Below, piece by piece: positions 37,709 to 46,159 of a stretch of 64,000 bases of DNA. The notes below the pieces were generated by a model that ran no database searches, was not told the origin of the DNA, and worked only from the letters and a program-made list of their open reading frames with translations. The position numbers and the translations under genes are program-made. Numbering within the stretch: the first letter of the stretch is position 1; every line of letters starts with the position of its first letter. Source of the DNA: Anaerotruncus sp. G3(2012) (GTDB taxonomy: Bacteria > Bacillota > Clostridia > Oscillospirales > Ruminococcaceae); NCBI RefSeq assembly GCF_000403395.2, contig NZ_KE159657.1, positions 32,185 to 96,184 of the forward strand, given 5' to 3'.

Positions 37709-37987
37709 ATGTACACAGACAAAACACTAACATGCAAAGAGTGCGGAGCCGAGTTCGTTTTTACTGCTGGCGAGCAGGAGTTTTATGCTGAAAGAGGCTT
37801 TGTGAACGAGCCGCAGAGATGCAAAGCTTGCCGCGATGCGCGCAAGAACAATGCAAGACCCCAGAGAGAGATGTTTACCGCTGTCTGCGCGAGCTGTGGA
37901 GCCGAGGCGAAAGTCCCCTTCCAGCCCCGTGAGGACCGCCCGGTCTATTGCTCTGACTGCTTCGCCAAGATGAAAGACGCGCAGTAA
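37709..37987 (+). CDS. Double zinc-ribbon protein (CxxC-x17-CxxC type)
   Basis: The 92-residue protein begins YTDKTLTCKECGAEFVFTAG and carries CKEC, CKAC, CASC and CSDC pairs, giving two treble-clef/zinc-ribbon units of the kind annotated as probable zinc-binding domain. The RCKACRDARKNN segment is basic, so nucleic-acid binding is possible. The ATG follows AAGCGAGG. Function unknown. Confidence 0.85.
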   Translation: MYTDKTLTCKECGAEFVFTAGEQEFYAERGFVNEPQRCKACRDARKNNARPQREMFTAVCASCGAEAKVPFQPREDRPVYCSDCFAKMKDAQ

Positions 37988-38048
37988 TTTCCGTAAAATG
38001 AAACGGTATCCTCTCGGGTGATCTGCCCAGAGCGGATATGCGTAAAAT

Positions 38049-38087
38049 AAGCGGTACATGGATGACATTCATGTACCGCTTTCTTCG
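38049..38087 (+). terminator. Intrinsic terminator
   Basis: AAGCGGTACATG pairs with CATGTACCGCTT, followed by TCTTCG. Confidence 0.75.
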
Positions 38088-38225
38088 TATCCGGGTTCTG
38101 CTTTCCCGCTTTTACACGCCCGCTGGCTTTTACAAATATAAAAATCAGGACCGGGATTGCCTGAGAAATCGGGAGTGTCACGCTGCCCCGCTTTCAAACA
38201 GGCCCCGCCCCCAGAGGTGAACGAT

Positions 38226-39344
38226 ATGAAAAAACTCGGTTTTGGCACGATGCGGCTGCCCTTGACAGATCCCGACAACGCTGGGAGCGTCGATCTCGAA
38301 CTGTTCAAGGAGATGGTGGACACCTATCTTTCCAACGGATTCTCCTATTTTGACACAGCCTGGCCTTACTGTAGGGAACAGAGCGAGTGCGCAGTCCGGA
38401 CAGCGCTCGTGGAACGCTACCCGCGTGACCGCTATCAGCTGACAGATAAGCTGCCGGCTTATGTCCTGCACTCTTTTGATGACAGAGATCGGATTTTTCA
38501 GGAACAGCTTCGAAAAACCGGGGTGCGCTATTTTGATTACTATTTTTTGCACAATATCAACGCCTCCACCCTCCCGGACTTCGAGCGCTTTGACTGTTTC
38601 GGCTGGATCAAGCGGAAAAAAGCCCAGGGGGATACCAGGCATATCGGTTTTTCCTATCACGATGGGCCGGAGCTGCTCGACAAACTGTTGACAGAGCATC
38701 CAGAATTTGAGGTCGTACAGCTACAGCTCAACTACCTTGACTGGGAGAGCCTTGGCATACAGTCAAAAAAATGCTACGAGGTTTGTGTAAAGCATGGAAA
38801 GCCGGTTTTTGCGATGGAGCCGGTCAAGGGGGGCACACTGGCAGAGGTGCCGCAAGCGGTCGAAGAGCTGTTCCAGGGATATGCTCCGGGCCGCTCGGCA
38901 GCGTCGTGGGCCATTCGATTTGCCGCAAGCCATGAGCAGGTTCAGCTTGTTCTGTCGGGGATGAGCAATCTCCAGCAGCTTTTGGATAACATCAGCTATA
39001 TGTCGGCGTTTCAGCCGCTGGACGAGACCGAGATGGCTTTGGTAAAACAGGCCGCGGAGCAGATCAACAAACAGGTGGAAATCCCCTGTACGGCCTGCGC
39101 CTACTGCACAGAAGAGTGTCCAAAACGGATAGCAATTCCTCAATATTTCTCTCTGTATAATGCGGAGGCGCAGGAACGGAAAACGAAAACCTTTACCGTA
39201 CAAGCAGCATATTACGAAAATCTGGCCTTGGCCTTTGGAAAAGCCAGTGATTGCATCAAATGTGGAAAGTGTGAGAAGCATTGCCCGCAGCATCTCCCAG
39301 TCAGGAATTATCTGGAGGATGTTGCGGCGAAATTTGAAAGATAG
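38226..39344 (+). CDS. Aldo/keto reductase with C-terminal 2[4Fe-4S] ferredoxin domain
   Basis: The 372-residue protein has an N-terminal TIM-barrel aldo/keto reductase domain (FGTMRLPL, then YFDTAWPYC with the catalytic Asp/Tyr region) and a C-terminal domain with two clusters: CTACAYCTEECP and CIKCGKCEKHCP. This fused type is common in anaerobes and probably couples ferredoxin or flavin electrons to carbonyl reduction; substrate unknown. The ATG at 38226 follows AGAGGTGA. Confidence 0.92.
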   Translation: MKKLGFGTMRLPLTDPDNAGSVDLELFKEMVDTYLSNGFSYFDTAWPYCREQSECAVRTALVERYPRDRYQLTDKLPAYVLHSFDDRDRIFQEQLRKTGVRYFDYYFLHNINASTLPDFERFDCFGWIKRKKAQGDTRHIGFSYHDGPELLDKLLTEHPEFEVVQLQLNYLDWESLGIQSKKCYEVCVKHGKPVFAMEPVKGGTLAEVPQAVEELFQGYAPGRSAASWAIRFAASHEQVQLVLSGMSNLQQLLDNISYMSAFQPLDETEMALVKQAAEQINKQVEIPCTACAYCTEECPKRIAIPQYFSLYNAEAQERKTKTFTVQAAYYENLALAFGKASDCIKCGKCEKHCPQHLPVRNYLEDVAAKFER

Positions 39345-39360
39345 CCGCGCATATTCCAAA

Positions 39361-39404
39361 AAACGCACCATGCAGGAACCGATGCCCTGTATCGTGCGTT
39401 TTGG
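39361..39404. terminator. Terminator between convergent genes
   Basis: AAACGCAC pairs with GTGCGTTT, with an inner ATGCAGG/CCTGTAT stem, then TTGG. Confidence 0.65.
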
Positions 39405-39443
39405 TGGTGCGGTCGTTGCTGGAGGCATTCTTACAGGCCCGTT

Positions 39444-39821
39444 TTAATCCCCTTCCCGCACCAGATAGAGGTTGTGATCCTGGTCGAAGAACGAGAACAT
39501 CCGCCCGTAGGGGAACTCTTCCAGCTTGCCGACCTCGATCCCGTTCTTTTTCATCTTGCGGTGGAGCCGGTCGAGGTTGTGCGCGCAGAGGATCACCGAG
39601 GGATGCCCCACAGGTACCTCCGGGTTCTGGGCCTGCATGACGGCTTTTGGGTAGAGCACAAAGCTGATGCGGGAATCGGGTGCGGCAACCTCCAGCCAGT
39701 TCAATCCAGGGCCGGCCGCCTGTTCGTATGCGACCCGGTACCCCATCCGGTCGACCCAGAAATGTTTTGCCTGCTGCTGGTCCTCGACATAGATGGTCAC
39801 TTTTGAAAGTTTAGGTATCAT
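39444..39821 (-). CDS. VOC/glyoxalase-bleomycin-resistance fold protein
   Basis: The 125-residue protein has the beta-alpha-beta-beta-beta repeat of the vicinal oxygen chelate family: KVTIYVEDQQQAKHFWVDRMGYRV and the C-terminal SFFDQDHNLYLVRE. Exact activity cannot be told. The ATG at 39821 lies 6 nt after AGGAGG; an ATG two codons earlier is too close to the site. The gene is preceded by an R4 element in its leader. Confidence 0.85.
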   Translation of the reverse strand: MIPKLSKVTIYVEDQQQAKHFWVDRMGYRVAYEQAAGPGLNWLEVAAPDSRISFVLYPKAVMQAQNPEVPVGHPSVILCAHNLDRLHRKMKKNGIEVGKLEEFPYGRMFSFFDQDHNLYLVREGD

Positions 39822-39867
39822 ATGCATCCTCCTGACTTTGATTGAAAATATCTTCTGATATCGTGAA

Positions 39868-39991
39868 CACACGCCAAAACAACGGGTTGTTTTGGCGTGT
39901 CGGGCCAAAGCCCGCAAGCACGCTTTGCGTGCCTGATGGCTATGTAATAGGAGCAGTACGGCCCCAGTAGCTTTCTGTGGCGGCCCCGCTG
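39868..39991 (-). ncRNA. R4 candidate structured leader RNA, copy 2
   Basis: Minus strand: CAGCGGGGCC...GCTACTGGGGCCG, the conserved string TTACATAGCCAT, then three hairpins: GCACGC/GCGTGC, CGGGC/GCCCG and ACACGCCAAAACAA/TTGTTTTGGCGTGT. Compared with copy 1 at 17593 all three stems have changed in both arms. A TATACT box (minus, 40026-40021) lies just upstream and the VOC gene starts 47 nt downstream, so the RNA would be in its leader. The remaining stretch to 40200 holds no gene. Confidence 0.55.
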
Positions 39992-40204
39992 GATCATACT
40001 GCCTCTTTTTAACTACTTTTAGTATAGTCTGCCCTGTCTATTCCAAAATTACTTGAAAACAGGAAAAAGATTGTCCCCGGATCACCCGGCTGCATGGGAA
40101 AAGGCTCACTTTTAGACATAATACAGAATATGTGCAAAATCGTCTGCGGAGAAGTGCGCGGCCCAGAAAAAACCTGGGGACAAGGTGTTCTGGGAAGAAA
40201 AAGG

Positions 40205-40233
40205 TTGACCTTTCCAGGCGGATAAATTATACT
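40205..40233 (+). promoter_or_regulatory. Promoter of the cytidylate-kinase-like gene
   Basis: TTGACC (40205-40210), 17-nt spacer, TATACT (40228-40233). Confidence 0.7.
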
Positions 40234-40303
40234 GGAAGAAAGGCCGGTATGCAGATTTCGGCAGCCGGGCCGTTCAACGAGACGATGCGAGGGAGGGCCT
40301 GCC

Positions 40304-40927
40304 ATGAAAAAATTTGTGATTACGATTGCGCGTGAATATGGAAGCGGCGGAAAGCAGATCGGGAGACTGCTGGCGAAAGAGCTGGGGGTCGGTTACTACG
40401 ACCGGGAGCTGCTCCGGATGGCCTCGGATGACAGCGGGATCAACGAATCCCTCTTCGCCAATGCGGATGAAAAATTCAAGCGTACCCTGCTCTTCAAAAC
40501 CGCGCGGGGCGCCTATACCGGTGAACTGATCCCGCCGGATAAGGGGGAGTTCACCTCCAACGAAAACCTGTTCAATTTTCAGGCGAGGGTGATCCGGCGG
40601 CTGGCCGAGAGCGAATCCTGTATCATTATCGGACGGTGTGCCGACTATATCCTGCGGGATATGGAGCATGTCGTGCGGATCTATGTGCATGCGCCGTTCG
40701 AACACTGCGTCAATGAGTCGATGCGGATTCATCCGCAGATGACCCGCGATGAGGTCACCCGCTATATCACCAGAATCGACAAGGAGCGCGCGCTCTACTA
40801 CAAGTACTTCACCGGTCTGGACTGGAAAAATGCGGATAACTATGATCTCTGCCTGAACAGCAAGGAACTGGGTTGGGAGAAATGCGTTTCGCTGGTCAAG
40901 GCATATCTGGAAATCAAACTGAGCTGA
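40304..40927 (+). CDS. Cytidylate kinase-like family protein
   Basis: The 207-residue protein has a nucleotide-binding N-terminus, ITIAREYGSGGKQIGRLLA, of the cytidylate kinase-like P-loop family, followed by YYDRELL and a mid-protein GRCADYIL. The family is common in Firmicutes; its true substrate is not established. It has its own promoter and a strong terminator. Confidence 0.88.
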   Translation: MKKFVITIAREYGSGGKQIGRLLAKELGVGYYDRELLRMASDDSGINESLFANADEKFKRTLLFKTARGAYTGELIPPDKGEFTSNENLFNFQARVIRRLAESESCIIIGRCADYILRDMEHVVRIYVHAPFEHCVNESMRIHPQMTRDEVTRYITRIDKERALYYKYFTGLDWKNADNYDLCLNSKELGWEKCVSLVKAYLEIKLS

Positions 40928-40942
40928 ACAGGAAAACAGAAA

Positions 40943-40980
40943 GGAACCCCCGCTGCCCCAAATGGGGCAGCGGGGGTTCC
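40943..40980. terminator. Strong bidirectional hairpin
   Basis: A perfect 17-bp stem, GGAACCCCCGCTGCCCC with its complement, around AAAT. It lies between convergent genes, with no long T run. Confidence 0.7.
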
Positions 40981-41011
40981 GCTCATACTTTAAACTTTCC
41001 ATTATGTGGAA

Positions 41012-42775
41012 TTATGTGTTGGATTCCTCATACATACTGTACAGGCTGTGGTAGATGCCCCGTTTTTCCATCAGTTCTGCATGGTTCCCCTGTTCGGCGA
41101 TACCATCTTCGGTCAGGACAAGAATCGTATCCGCCCCGCGGATGGTGGTCAGCCGATGGGCGATCGTGAAGGTGGTACGCCCATGCGCCAGTTTTTCGAG
41201 CGACTGCTGCACAATCCGCTCGCTTTCGTTGTCGAGCGCGGAGGTGGCCTCGTCGAGGATCAGGATGGGCGGGTTTTTGAGGAATACGCGTGCGATACTG
41301 ATCCGCTGTTTCTGGCCTCCGGAGAGCCGCACCCCGCGTTCCCCGACATAGGTGTCATACCCGTCCGGGAACTCGCTGATAAAGCCATGTGCGCCCGCCA
41401 GCTTGGCCGCCTCAATGACCTCCTGCCGGGAGGCGCCCGGCTTCCCGTAGGCGATGTTTTCATAGACCGACCCGGCAAACAGGTAGACATCCTGCTGTAC
41501 CACCCCGATCTGCTGCCGGAGGGAGTGGAGGGTGAGGGAGCGGATGTCCTGCCCGTCGATCAGGATGCGTCCGCTGGTCACGTCGTAGAACCGCGGGATC
41601 AGGTTGCAAAGGGTGGTTTTGCCACTGCCCGAAGGCCCGACCAGCGCGACGCTTTCCCCTGGCTTGACCGTCAGGTTGATGTCCGCAAGCACAGGGGCAG
41701 GGTCATCCGCATAGTGGAACCCGACCTGCTCGAACCGGATGTTCCCCTCGACCTGCCCCAGCTCGGACGCGTCTGGTGCATCCTCAATGTCGACCGGCGC
41801 ATCAATCACTTCAATGAACCGTTCGATCCCAGTCATGCCGCGCTGGAACTGCTCGGTAAACTCGACAATGCGCCGCACCGAGGCCAGCAGCGTCGTGACA
41901 TAAAGCAGGTAGGCGATGAAATCAGCGGCGGTGATCTTTCCATAGGTCATGAACAGCCCGCCGATCACCATGACCGCCAGATACATCACCCCGTCATAGA
42001 TGCGGGTGGTGCTGTTGAACCCCGCCATATAGCGGTATTGCTCTTTTTTGATCTCGAGAAACGCCTGATTTCCTTCGTCAAACTTTTCCTTCTCCAGCTC
42101 CTCATTAGCAAAGGATTTGACCACGCGCACGCCAAGGAGGCTGTCCTCGACCTGTGCGTTGATCTCGCCTGTCTGGTTGCGGGACTTTTTAAACGCCCGG
42201 CGCATCCTGCGGTTGAAATAGATGGTCGAAAGCAGCATGAGCGGGATGATCGCGAAGATAATCAGGGTCAGCGTGAGGCTGTAGTTCGAGAGGATCGCAA
42301 ACGATACCACGATTTTCAACCCGGCGATGAAAAATTCTTCGGGGCAGTGGTGGGCAAACTCGGTCACATCGAACAGGTCGCTTGTAATCCGCGCCATGAT
42401 TTGCCCAATCTTGTTGCTATCGTAAAAGGTGTAGGACAGCCGCTGGAGATGGTCAAACAGATCGCGGCGCATGTCGGTTTCGATCCGGGCTCCCATCACA
42501 TGCCCGATGCTCTGCATAAAATAGTTTGCGGATGCATCGACGATCCGCAGAACCAGATAGAGCAGCCCGACCCGCAGGATGAGCGGGACAGTCAGCCCGA
42601 TTGCACCGCCGGTGCCGCGGTTGGTGAGAAACCGCACGATCAGCGGCAGCACCAATTCGCAGACGGTGGTGAGCGCCGCGCAGACCAGGTCGATCAGCAT
42701 AATTGCGGCGTAAGGTTTGAAATAGGGGGCGAAGCGGCGTAAAAGCACGCTCGTCTTCATCTGTCGATTGTTCAA
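41012..42775 (-). CDS. ABC exporter, fused permease and ATPase
   Basis: The 587-residue half-transporter has a six-span type I exporter domain (about 20-320) and an ATPase domain with Walker A GPSGSGKTT (about residue 375), signature LSGGQKQRIS and Walker B LILDEATSALD. It resembles the MdlB/LmrA group exporting lipids or drugs. The TTG at 42775 lies 7 nt after GGGAGGG; an ATG five codons later is possible. It probably acts as a homodimer, since no partner is adjacent. Confidence 0.92.
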   Translation of the reverse strand: MNNRQMKTSVLLRRFAPYFKPYAAIMLIDLVCAALTTVCELVLPLIVRFLTNRGTGGAIGLTVPLILRVGLLYLVLRIVDASANYFMQSIGHVMGARIETDMRRDLFDHLQRLSYTFYDSNKIGQIMARITSDLFDVTEFAHHCPEEFFIAGLKIVVSFAILSNYSLTLTLIIFAIIPLMLLSTIYFNRRMRRAFKKSRNQTGEINAQVEDSLLGVRVVKSFANEELEKEKFDEGNQAFLEIKKEQYRYMAGFNSTTRIYDGVMYLAVMVIGGLFMTYGKITAADFIAYLLYVTTLLASVRRIVEFTEQFQRGMTGIERFIEVIDAPVDIEDAPDASELGQVEGNIRFEQVGFHYADDPAPVLADINLTVKPGESVALVGPSGSGKTTLCNLIPRFYDVTSGRILIDGQDIRSLTLHSLRQQIGVVQQDVYLFAGSVYENIAYGKPGASRQEVIEAAKLAGAHGFISEFPDGYDTYVGERGVRLSGGQKQRISIARVFLKNPPILILDEATSALDNESERIVQQSLEKLAHGRTTFTIAHRLTTIRGADTILVLTEDGIAEQGNHAELMEKRGIYHSLYSMYEESNT

Positions 42776-42833
42776 AAAGGTCCCTCCCGGTGAATTTGTT
42801 GCCTGTCAAAGGCGGTTTGGCAGGCGGGCAGGC

Positions 42834-42887
42834 TTAGAACCCGTATTCATAATCCGGCGCTCCCGGATTATGAATACAGGTTCTTAA
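42834..42887. repeat. R3 foldback repeat, copy 2
   Basis: TTAGAACCCGTATTCATAAT and its near-perfect inverse enclose only CGCTC. The ends match 8347-8434 and 46564-46638. Confidence 0.6.
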
Positions 42888-43053
42888 TATTGGCTTGCAT
42901 TTCACTGATCCCGCAGATTATTCTATCACAAATCCGGACAGACTACAACCGTACCCGACTGCGCACAAAGGCTGTGTATCAGCGCTTTTTACGCCCTTTT
43001 CAGGGAAGGCGGATTTTTTTCGGAATTTATTTTGCATTTTTTCAGAAAAACTA

Positions 43054-43082
43054 TTGACAAACCGGTCCATATCGCGTATAAT
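43054..43082 (+). promoter_or_regulatory. Promoter of the tRNA cluster
   Basis: A consensus TTGACA (43054-43059), 17-nt spacer and TATAAT (43077-43082), 46 nt before the first tRNA. The preceding 42888-43053 shows no gene. Confidence 0.85.
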
Positions 43083-43127
43083 AAGCAAGCACTCTTCAAG
43101 AAAGCATAAAGAACGCAACGCCGTTAT

Positions 43128-43203
43128 GGGAGCATAGCTCAGCTGGGAGAGCATCTGCCTTACAAGCAGAGGGTCACAGGTTCGAGCCCTGTTGTTCCCA
43201 CCA
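43128..43203 (+). tRNA. tRNA-Val (anticodon TAC)
   Basis: Acceptor GGGAGCA/TGTTCCC, anticodon loop CTTACAA, T-loop TTCGAGC, encoded CCA. It is first in a cluster of five. Confidence 0.95.
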
Positions 43204-43209
43204 TAAAAT

Positions 43210-43286
43210 GGCCCGGTAGTTCAGTTGGTTAGAACGCTAGCCTGTCACGCTAGAGGTCGTGGGTTCGAGCCCCATCCGGGTCGCCA
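43210..43286 (+). tRNA. tRNA-Asp (anticodon GTC)
   Basis: Acceptor GGCCCGG/CCGGGTC, anticodon loop CTGTCAC, T-loop TTCGAGC, encoded CCA. Confidence 0.95.
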
Positions 43287-43292
43287 GAGTGT

Positions 43293-43368
<76 letters not shown>

Positions 43369-43371
43369 CAC

Positions 43372-43447
43372 GCGGGTTTAGCTCATTTGGTAGAGCGCCA
43401 CCTTGCCAAGGTGGAGGTAGCGAGTTCGAGCCTCGTAACCCGCTCCA
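43372..43447 (+). tRNA. tRNA-Gly (anticodon GCC)
   Basis: Acceptor GCGGGTT/AACCCGC, anticodon loop TTGCCAA, T-loop TTCGAGC, encoded CCA. Confidence 0.95.
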
Positions 43448-43505
43448 AAAAAAGGGGATCTTTTGTGTCACACAAAGTCCCTTTTTCCATATACTAAGTA
43501 TATGG
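43448..43505 (+). terminator. Hairpins between tRNA-Gly and tRNA-Cys
   Basis: A terminator-like stem (AAAGGGGA...CTTTTGTG with CACAAAG...CCCTTT, T5 tail) is followed by CCATATACT/AGTATATGG. tRNA-Cys may therefore be transcribed by readthrough or from its own start. Confidence 0.6.
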
Positions 43506-43509
43506 AGAC

Positions 43510-43584
43510 GGCGCCATAGCCAAGCGGTAAGGCAGGAGTCTGCAAAACTCTCATTCCCCGGTCCGATTCCGGGTGGCGCCTCCA
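43510..43584 (+). tRNA. tRNA-Cys (anticodon GCA)
   Basis: Acceptor GGCGCCA/TGGCGCC, anticodon loop CTGCAAA, T-loop TCCGATT, encoded CCA. Confidence 0.95.
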
Positions 43585-43594
43585 AATCATTTTG

Positions 43595-43628
43595 AAAGAC
43601 CTCTTTCGTTAGAAAGAGGTCTTTTTTA
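43595..43628 (+). terminator. Terminator of the tRNA cluster
   Basis: AAAGACCTCTTTC pairs with GAAAGAGGTCTTT around GTTA, followed by TTT. Confidence 0.9.
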
Positions 43629-43775
43629 CGTTCAAAATTCGATCCGCCTATTCAAGGATCTTTTCGACAAGTGAAATCCGGGTTCCCGGTCGAAGGTCTG
43701 GGGAAATAGCGGCAGGTACAGAAATACCTGCCGCTATTTGCGGTTTCAGCCGCTTTTCGGAATATGACAGGCTTC

Positions 43776-44903
43776 TCACCCCTGTTCGACCCGTTCAAAG
43801 ACATCCGCGATGGCGCCATATGCGCTTGCATATTTTCCAAGGGTGGCCAGGCTGATTTCGGCGTGCATCGGGGAAAGACTAAAAGCAGTGTCGCGAATCT
43901 CCTGGATAACTCCGGACATCGCCTCAATAACCGGTCCCCCCAGGATCACCCGTTCGGGATTGAGCAATCCGATGAAATTTGCCAGAACAACCGAGAGCTC
44001 CAGAACAAATTGAGAAACGGTCTCACGCGCCAGGATATCCCCTGCGCAATAGGCGTCAAAGAGCGCCTGACAGCTCCCGAATGTTTTTGACAGGGTGTGT
44101 GCGGAAACCTTCTGTTCAAAAACACCGGTTTCCCCCAGCACATTAAACCGTTTTTGGCGGATGTCATCGGTTCCGATCTGATAGCAGATTTCCCCCGACA
44201 GTGAGTGGCTTCCATCAACGACCTTGCCGTTGCAGATGACCGCCCCTCCGACGCCGTTCCCGATCGAGAGAAACAGCATATCGTCGGTTCCTTTGCCCGC
44301 GCCCAGCCAGCGTTCTCCCAGAGCTGCGCAGTTGGCGTCGTTGCCCAAAAAGACCGGGTATGGGAACTGGGATTGCAGAACCGAACCGGCATTGTAGTGG
44401 TGCCAGTTCAGGGTTCCGGAATGGAGCACGATGCCTTCGCGGGTGACGGTACCTGGCACGCTGATGCCAAGACCCGAGATCGTCTGGTCGGCAAGGCCGC
44501 TCTCCGAAATCCCGTGTTGGATGCGCTCGATCAGCGCGGAAAGCTGGTTCGTAGAGGGGAAGGTGGTCTTAAACACACAGCTTCCAAGCAGATTGGTTAT
44601 GACCAGCAGGGTTTCGCTCCGGGCGATCGAAACCCCGATTCCATAGGCGGAGTCAGGGTTGAAGCCGAGCATCCAGGCGGGCCTCCCAGCCCCCTTTCCT
44701 GCTGTGCATTCTCCCAGATCAATAATCATGGACTTTTTCAGAAGGTCCTCTACGATCAGCGAAACGGTGGTTTTGCTCAGAGAAAGCTCCCGCGCGATTT
44801 GGGCGCGGGAAACCGGCTGACATTCCTTAATCATGTCAAGCACAAGCGACCGGTTGATTTTTTTGATGAGTTCTGCTCTGGCAGCTCTCTTATTTCCGGA
44901 CAT
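43776..44903 (-). CDS. ROK-family transcriptional regulator lacking the zinc motif
   Basis: The 375-residue NagC/XylR-type regulator has an N-terminal winged helix (VSRAQIARELSLSKTTVSLIVEDLL, here read as VSRAQIARELS and SKTTVSLIVEDLL, about 30-65) and a ROK sugar-kinase fold with GLGISVPGTV, FLGNDANCAALGE and FLSIGNGVGGAV. The usual CxCGxxGCxE zinc motif after GEICYQIG is absent. Likely role: sugar-responsive repression of a divergent operon. The only divergent feature left is a promoter and a permease fragment, so its original target may be lost. Confidence 0.85.
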   Translation of the reverse strand: MSGNKRAARAELIKKINRSLVLDMIKECQPVSRAQIARELSLSKTTVSLIVEDLLKKSMIIDLGECTAGKGAGRPAWMLGFNPDSAYGIGVSIARSETLLVITNLLGSCVFKTTFPSTNQLSALIERIQHGISESGLADQTISGLGISVPGTVTREGIVLHSGTLNWHHYNAGSVLQSQFPYPVFLGNDANCAALGERWLGAGKGTDDMLFLSIGNGVGGAVICNGKVVDGSHSLSGEICYQIGTDDIRQKRFNVLGETGVFEQKVSAHTLSKTFGSCQALFDAYCAGDILARETVSQFVLELSVVLANFIGLLNPERVILGGPVIEAMSGVIQEIRDTAFSLSPMHAEISLATLGKYASAYGAIADVFERVEQG

Positions 44904-45113
44904 GACATTCTCTCCAATAAAAGTTGTCCACTTAATAATACGGATTACAGACTAAATCTGTAATAACAGAAAATCTCATAATTGTATTATATTATAAATA
45001 GAAATTTAGAGAATGTCAATAGAATAGAAGGTTGTTTTGTTGGATTTTACCGTTAAAAATTAAGGTCATGTAAACAAAACCGGTTTTTTATCCAGAACTG
45101 TGCACAATGGTTC

Positions 45114-45141
45114 TTGACAAAAGATATCCCTGTGTTATAAT
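45114..45141 (+). promoter_or_regulatory. Strong promoter divergent from the ROK regulator
   Basis: A consensus TTGACA (45114-45119), 16-nt spacer and TATAAT (45136-45141). It faces a degraded gene. The AT-rich 44904-45113 may hold the ROK operator. Confidence 0.7.
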
Positions 45142-45208
45142 GGTTGCAAATAAATAATCCATATCATTTACTAATTAAGGCGGAAAGAGAGAGGGGAAGA
45201 TATACTGT

Positions 45209-45421
45209 GTGCAGGCGGATGGCTGGTCTTCTTGCTTTCCTGGAATTAAGGTGATCGTCTTTTTTATGTCCTATCTGGCGCCGGGCAGCCCACTGGACTA
45301 TCTGCTTGCCGATCCCACGATCTCTGTGGAAGAACTGATATGTACGCTTTCGCGCGGGTCCAAAGCGTGCGAAACCAGGGAACGCAACTTCTCATCAAGC
45401 ATACGAAGCAACAGGTTATAA
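45209..45421 (+). pseudogene. Fragment of a peptide/sugar ABC transporter permease
   Basis: The frame gives VIVFFMSYLAPGSPLDYLLA followed by DPTISVEEL, which resembles the N-terminal loop of DppB-type permeases (normally ...FFL-x-LAPGDP...). The upstream membrane helix and everything downstream are missing and the frame then turns non-coding. From here to 45650 no intact gene is visible. Inference: the remnant of the operon once controlled by the ROK regulator. Confidence 0.45.
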
Positions 45422-45657
45422 GCATCCCAAAGGGTTTGCCATCTGTGAAGAACAGGCGGCAGGCCCTTTTCTTTTTTCCAGCCTGCTGTAACAGAATGGA
45501 AACGGCAGGAGCCAATGCGGTGGAAGGCTTATCATGCGTCCTGGTTCGCATTCCGAAGCCAATGGGCCTGCTCACAGGCATTTGCCTGCTGTTTGGAAAC
45601 AGGATTGTTTTCAAGTGAGTTGACGATATATCAAGTGGTATTTTGGGGAATCCATGC

Positions 45658-45684
45658 ACAAAAAAATCAAATGCTCATAAACTG
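45658..45684 (+). promoter_or_regulatory. SigK-like promoter motif of the interrupted gene
   Basis: AC (45658-45659), 16-nt spacer, CATAAACT (45676-45683), with transcription expected about 30 nt before the ATG at 45724. It fits AC-N16/17-CATAnnnT; the last base of the fuller CATAnnnTA consensus differs. Confidence 0.4.
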
Positions 45685-45723
45685 GTAGTGAGTATAGCTC
45701 AAAACAGAACTAGGAGGATTCAT

Positions 45724-45824
45724 ATGGCAGAGCAAAGAACAGCTCCGGTCACCGCGACAGGGGCGAACTGTTTTAAGGAAGCGGTATGCATTGACGCCGG
45801 TCGGATCTACGACTCTTGTACTGA
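45724..45824 (+). pseudogene. Interrupted conserved gene, segment 1 (N-terminus)
   Basis: Strong start: TAGGAGGATTCAT then ATG. It encodes MAEQRTAPVTATGANCFKEA and VCIDAGRIYDSCT, then meets a TGA at 45826 just inside element 1. From memory, clostridial genomes encode a conserved protein of about 250 residues whose N-terminus reads ...CFKEAVCIDAGRVYDSC.DKDCLEDLQVFF. The continuation DKDCLTDLQVFF is found at 47356. Joining at the TGA core shared by the two ends restores ...DSCTDKDC... in frame. Whether the gene is dead or rebuilt by excision is the key question. Confidence 0.75.
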
Positions 45825-46043
45825 ATGACATGATCCAAGATAACCGACAGACGATACCCAGTCCGGCTGGCTGCGGTATCGGTCCGGTTAGGCGGTTTTG
45901 CGTTTCAACGCCGCAGCATGAGACCGGGATGCCCCCAGTTTATGTCCTGTCCAGCGCACAAGCCCACATGGTTTCCCACGAGTGAGTTGGCCCCGCCGAC
46001 AGGAGCTTTGTTTTTGGCGGTCGGCGCGGCGTCCCGCATCCAG

Positions 46044-46116
46044 CCTGTTTGAAGCGAGAAAAGTGGGCGTCCCTTTCTGGCGGAAAAAGGAGCCATTTCG
46101 ATTTTTCAAACCCGGG
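46044..46116. repeat. Small foldback related to the R2 element ends
   Basis: CCTGTTTGAAGCGAG at the left and ATTTCGATTTTTCAAACCC at the right are inverted. The right end matches the R2 terminus at 61547-61560. The surrounding 45829-46159 has no gene. Confidence 0.4.
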
Positions 46117-46159
46117 TCAGCCAGAATCCCGGACAGAGCGCCGCCATTGCAGGCAGGTT

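Noticed and set aside
41006-42742. 578-codon plus-strand frame opposite the ABC exporter
   Set aside because: The minus strand encodes Walker A, signature and Walker B motifs; the plus frame has none.
45264-45659. 131-codon minus-strand frame over the permease remnant
   Set aside because: No ribosome site, no hydrophobic or domain pattern; a shadow in degraded DNA.
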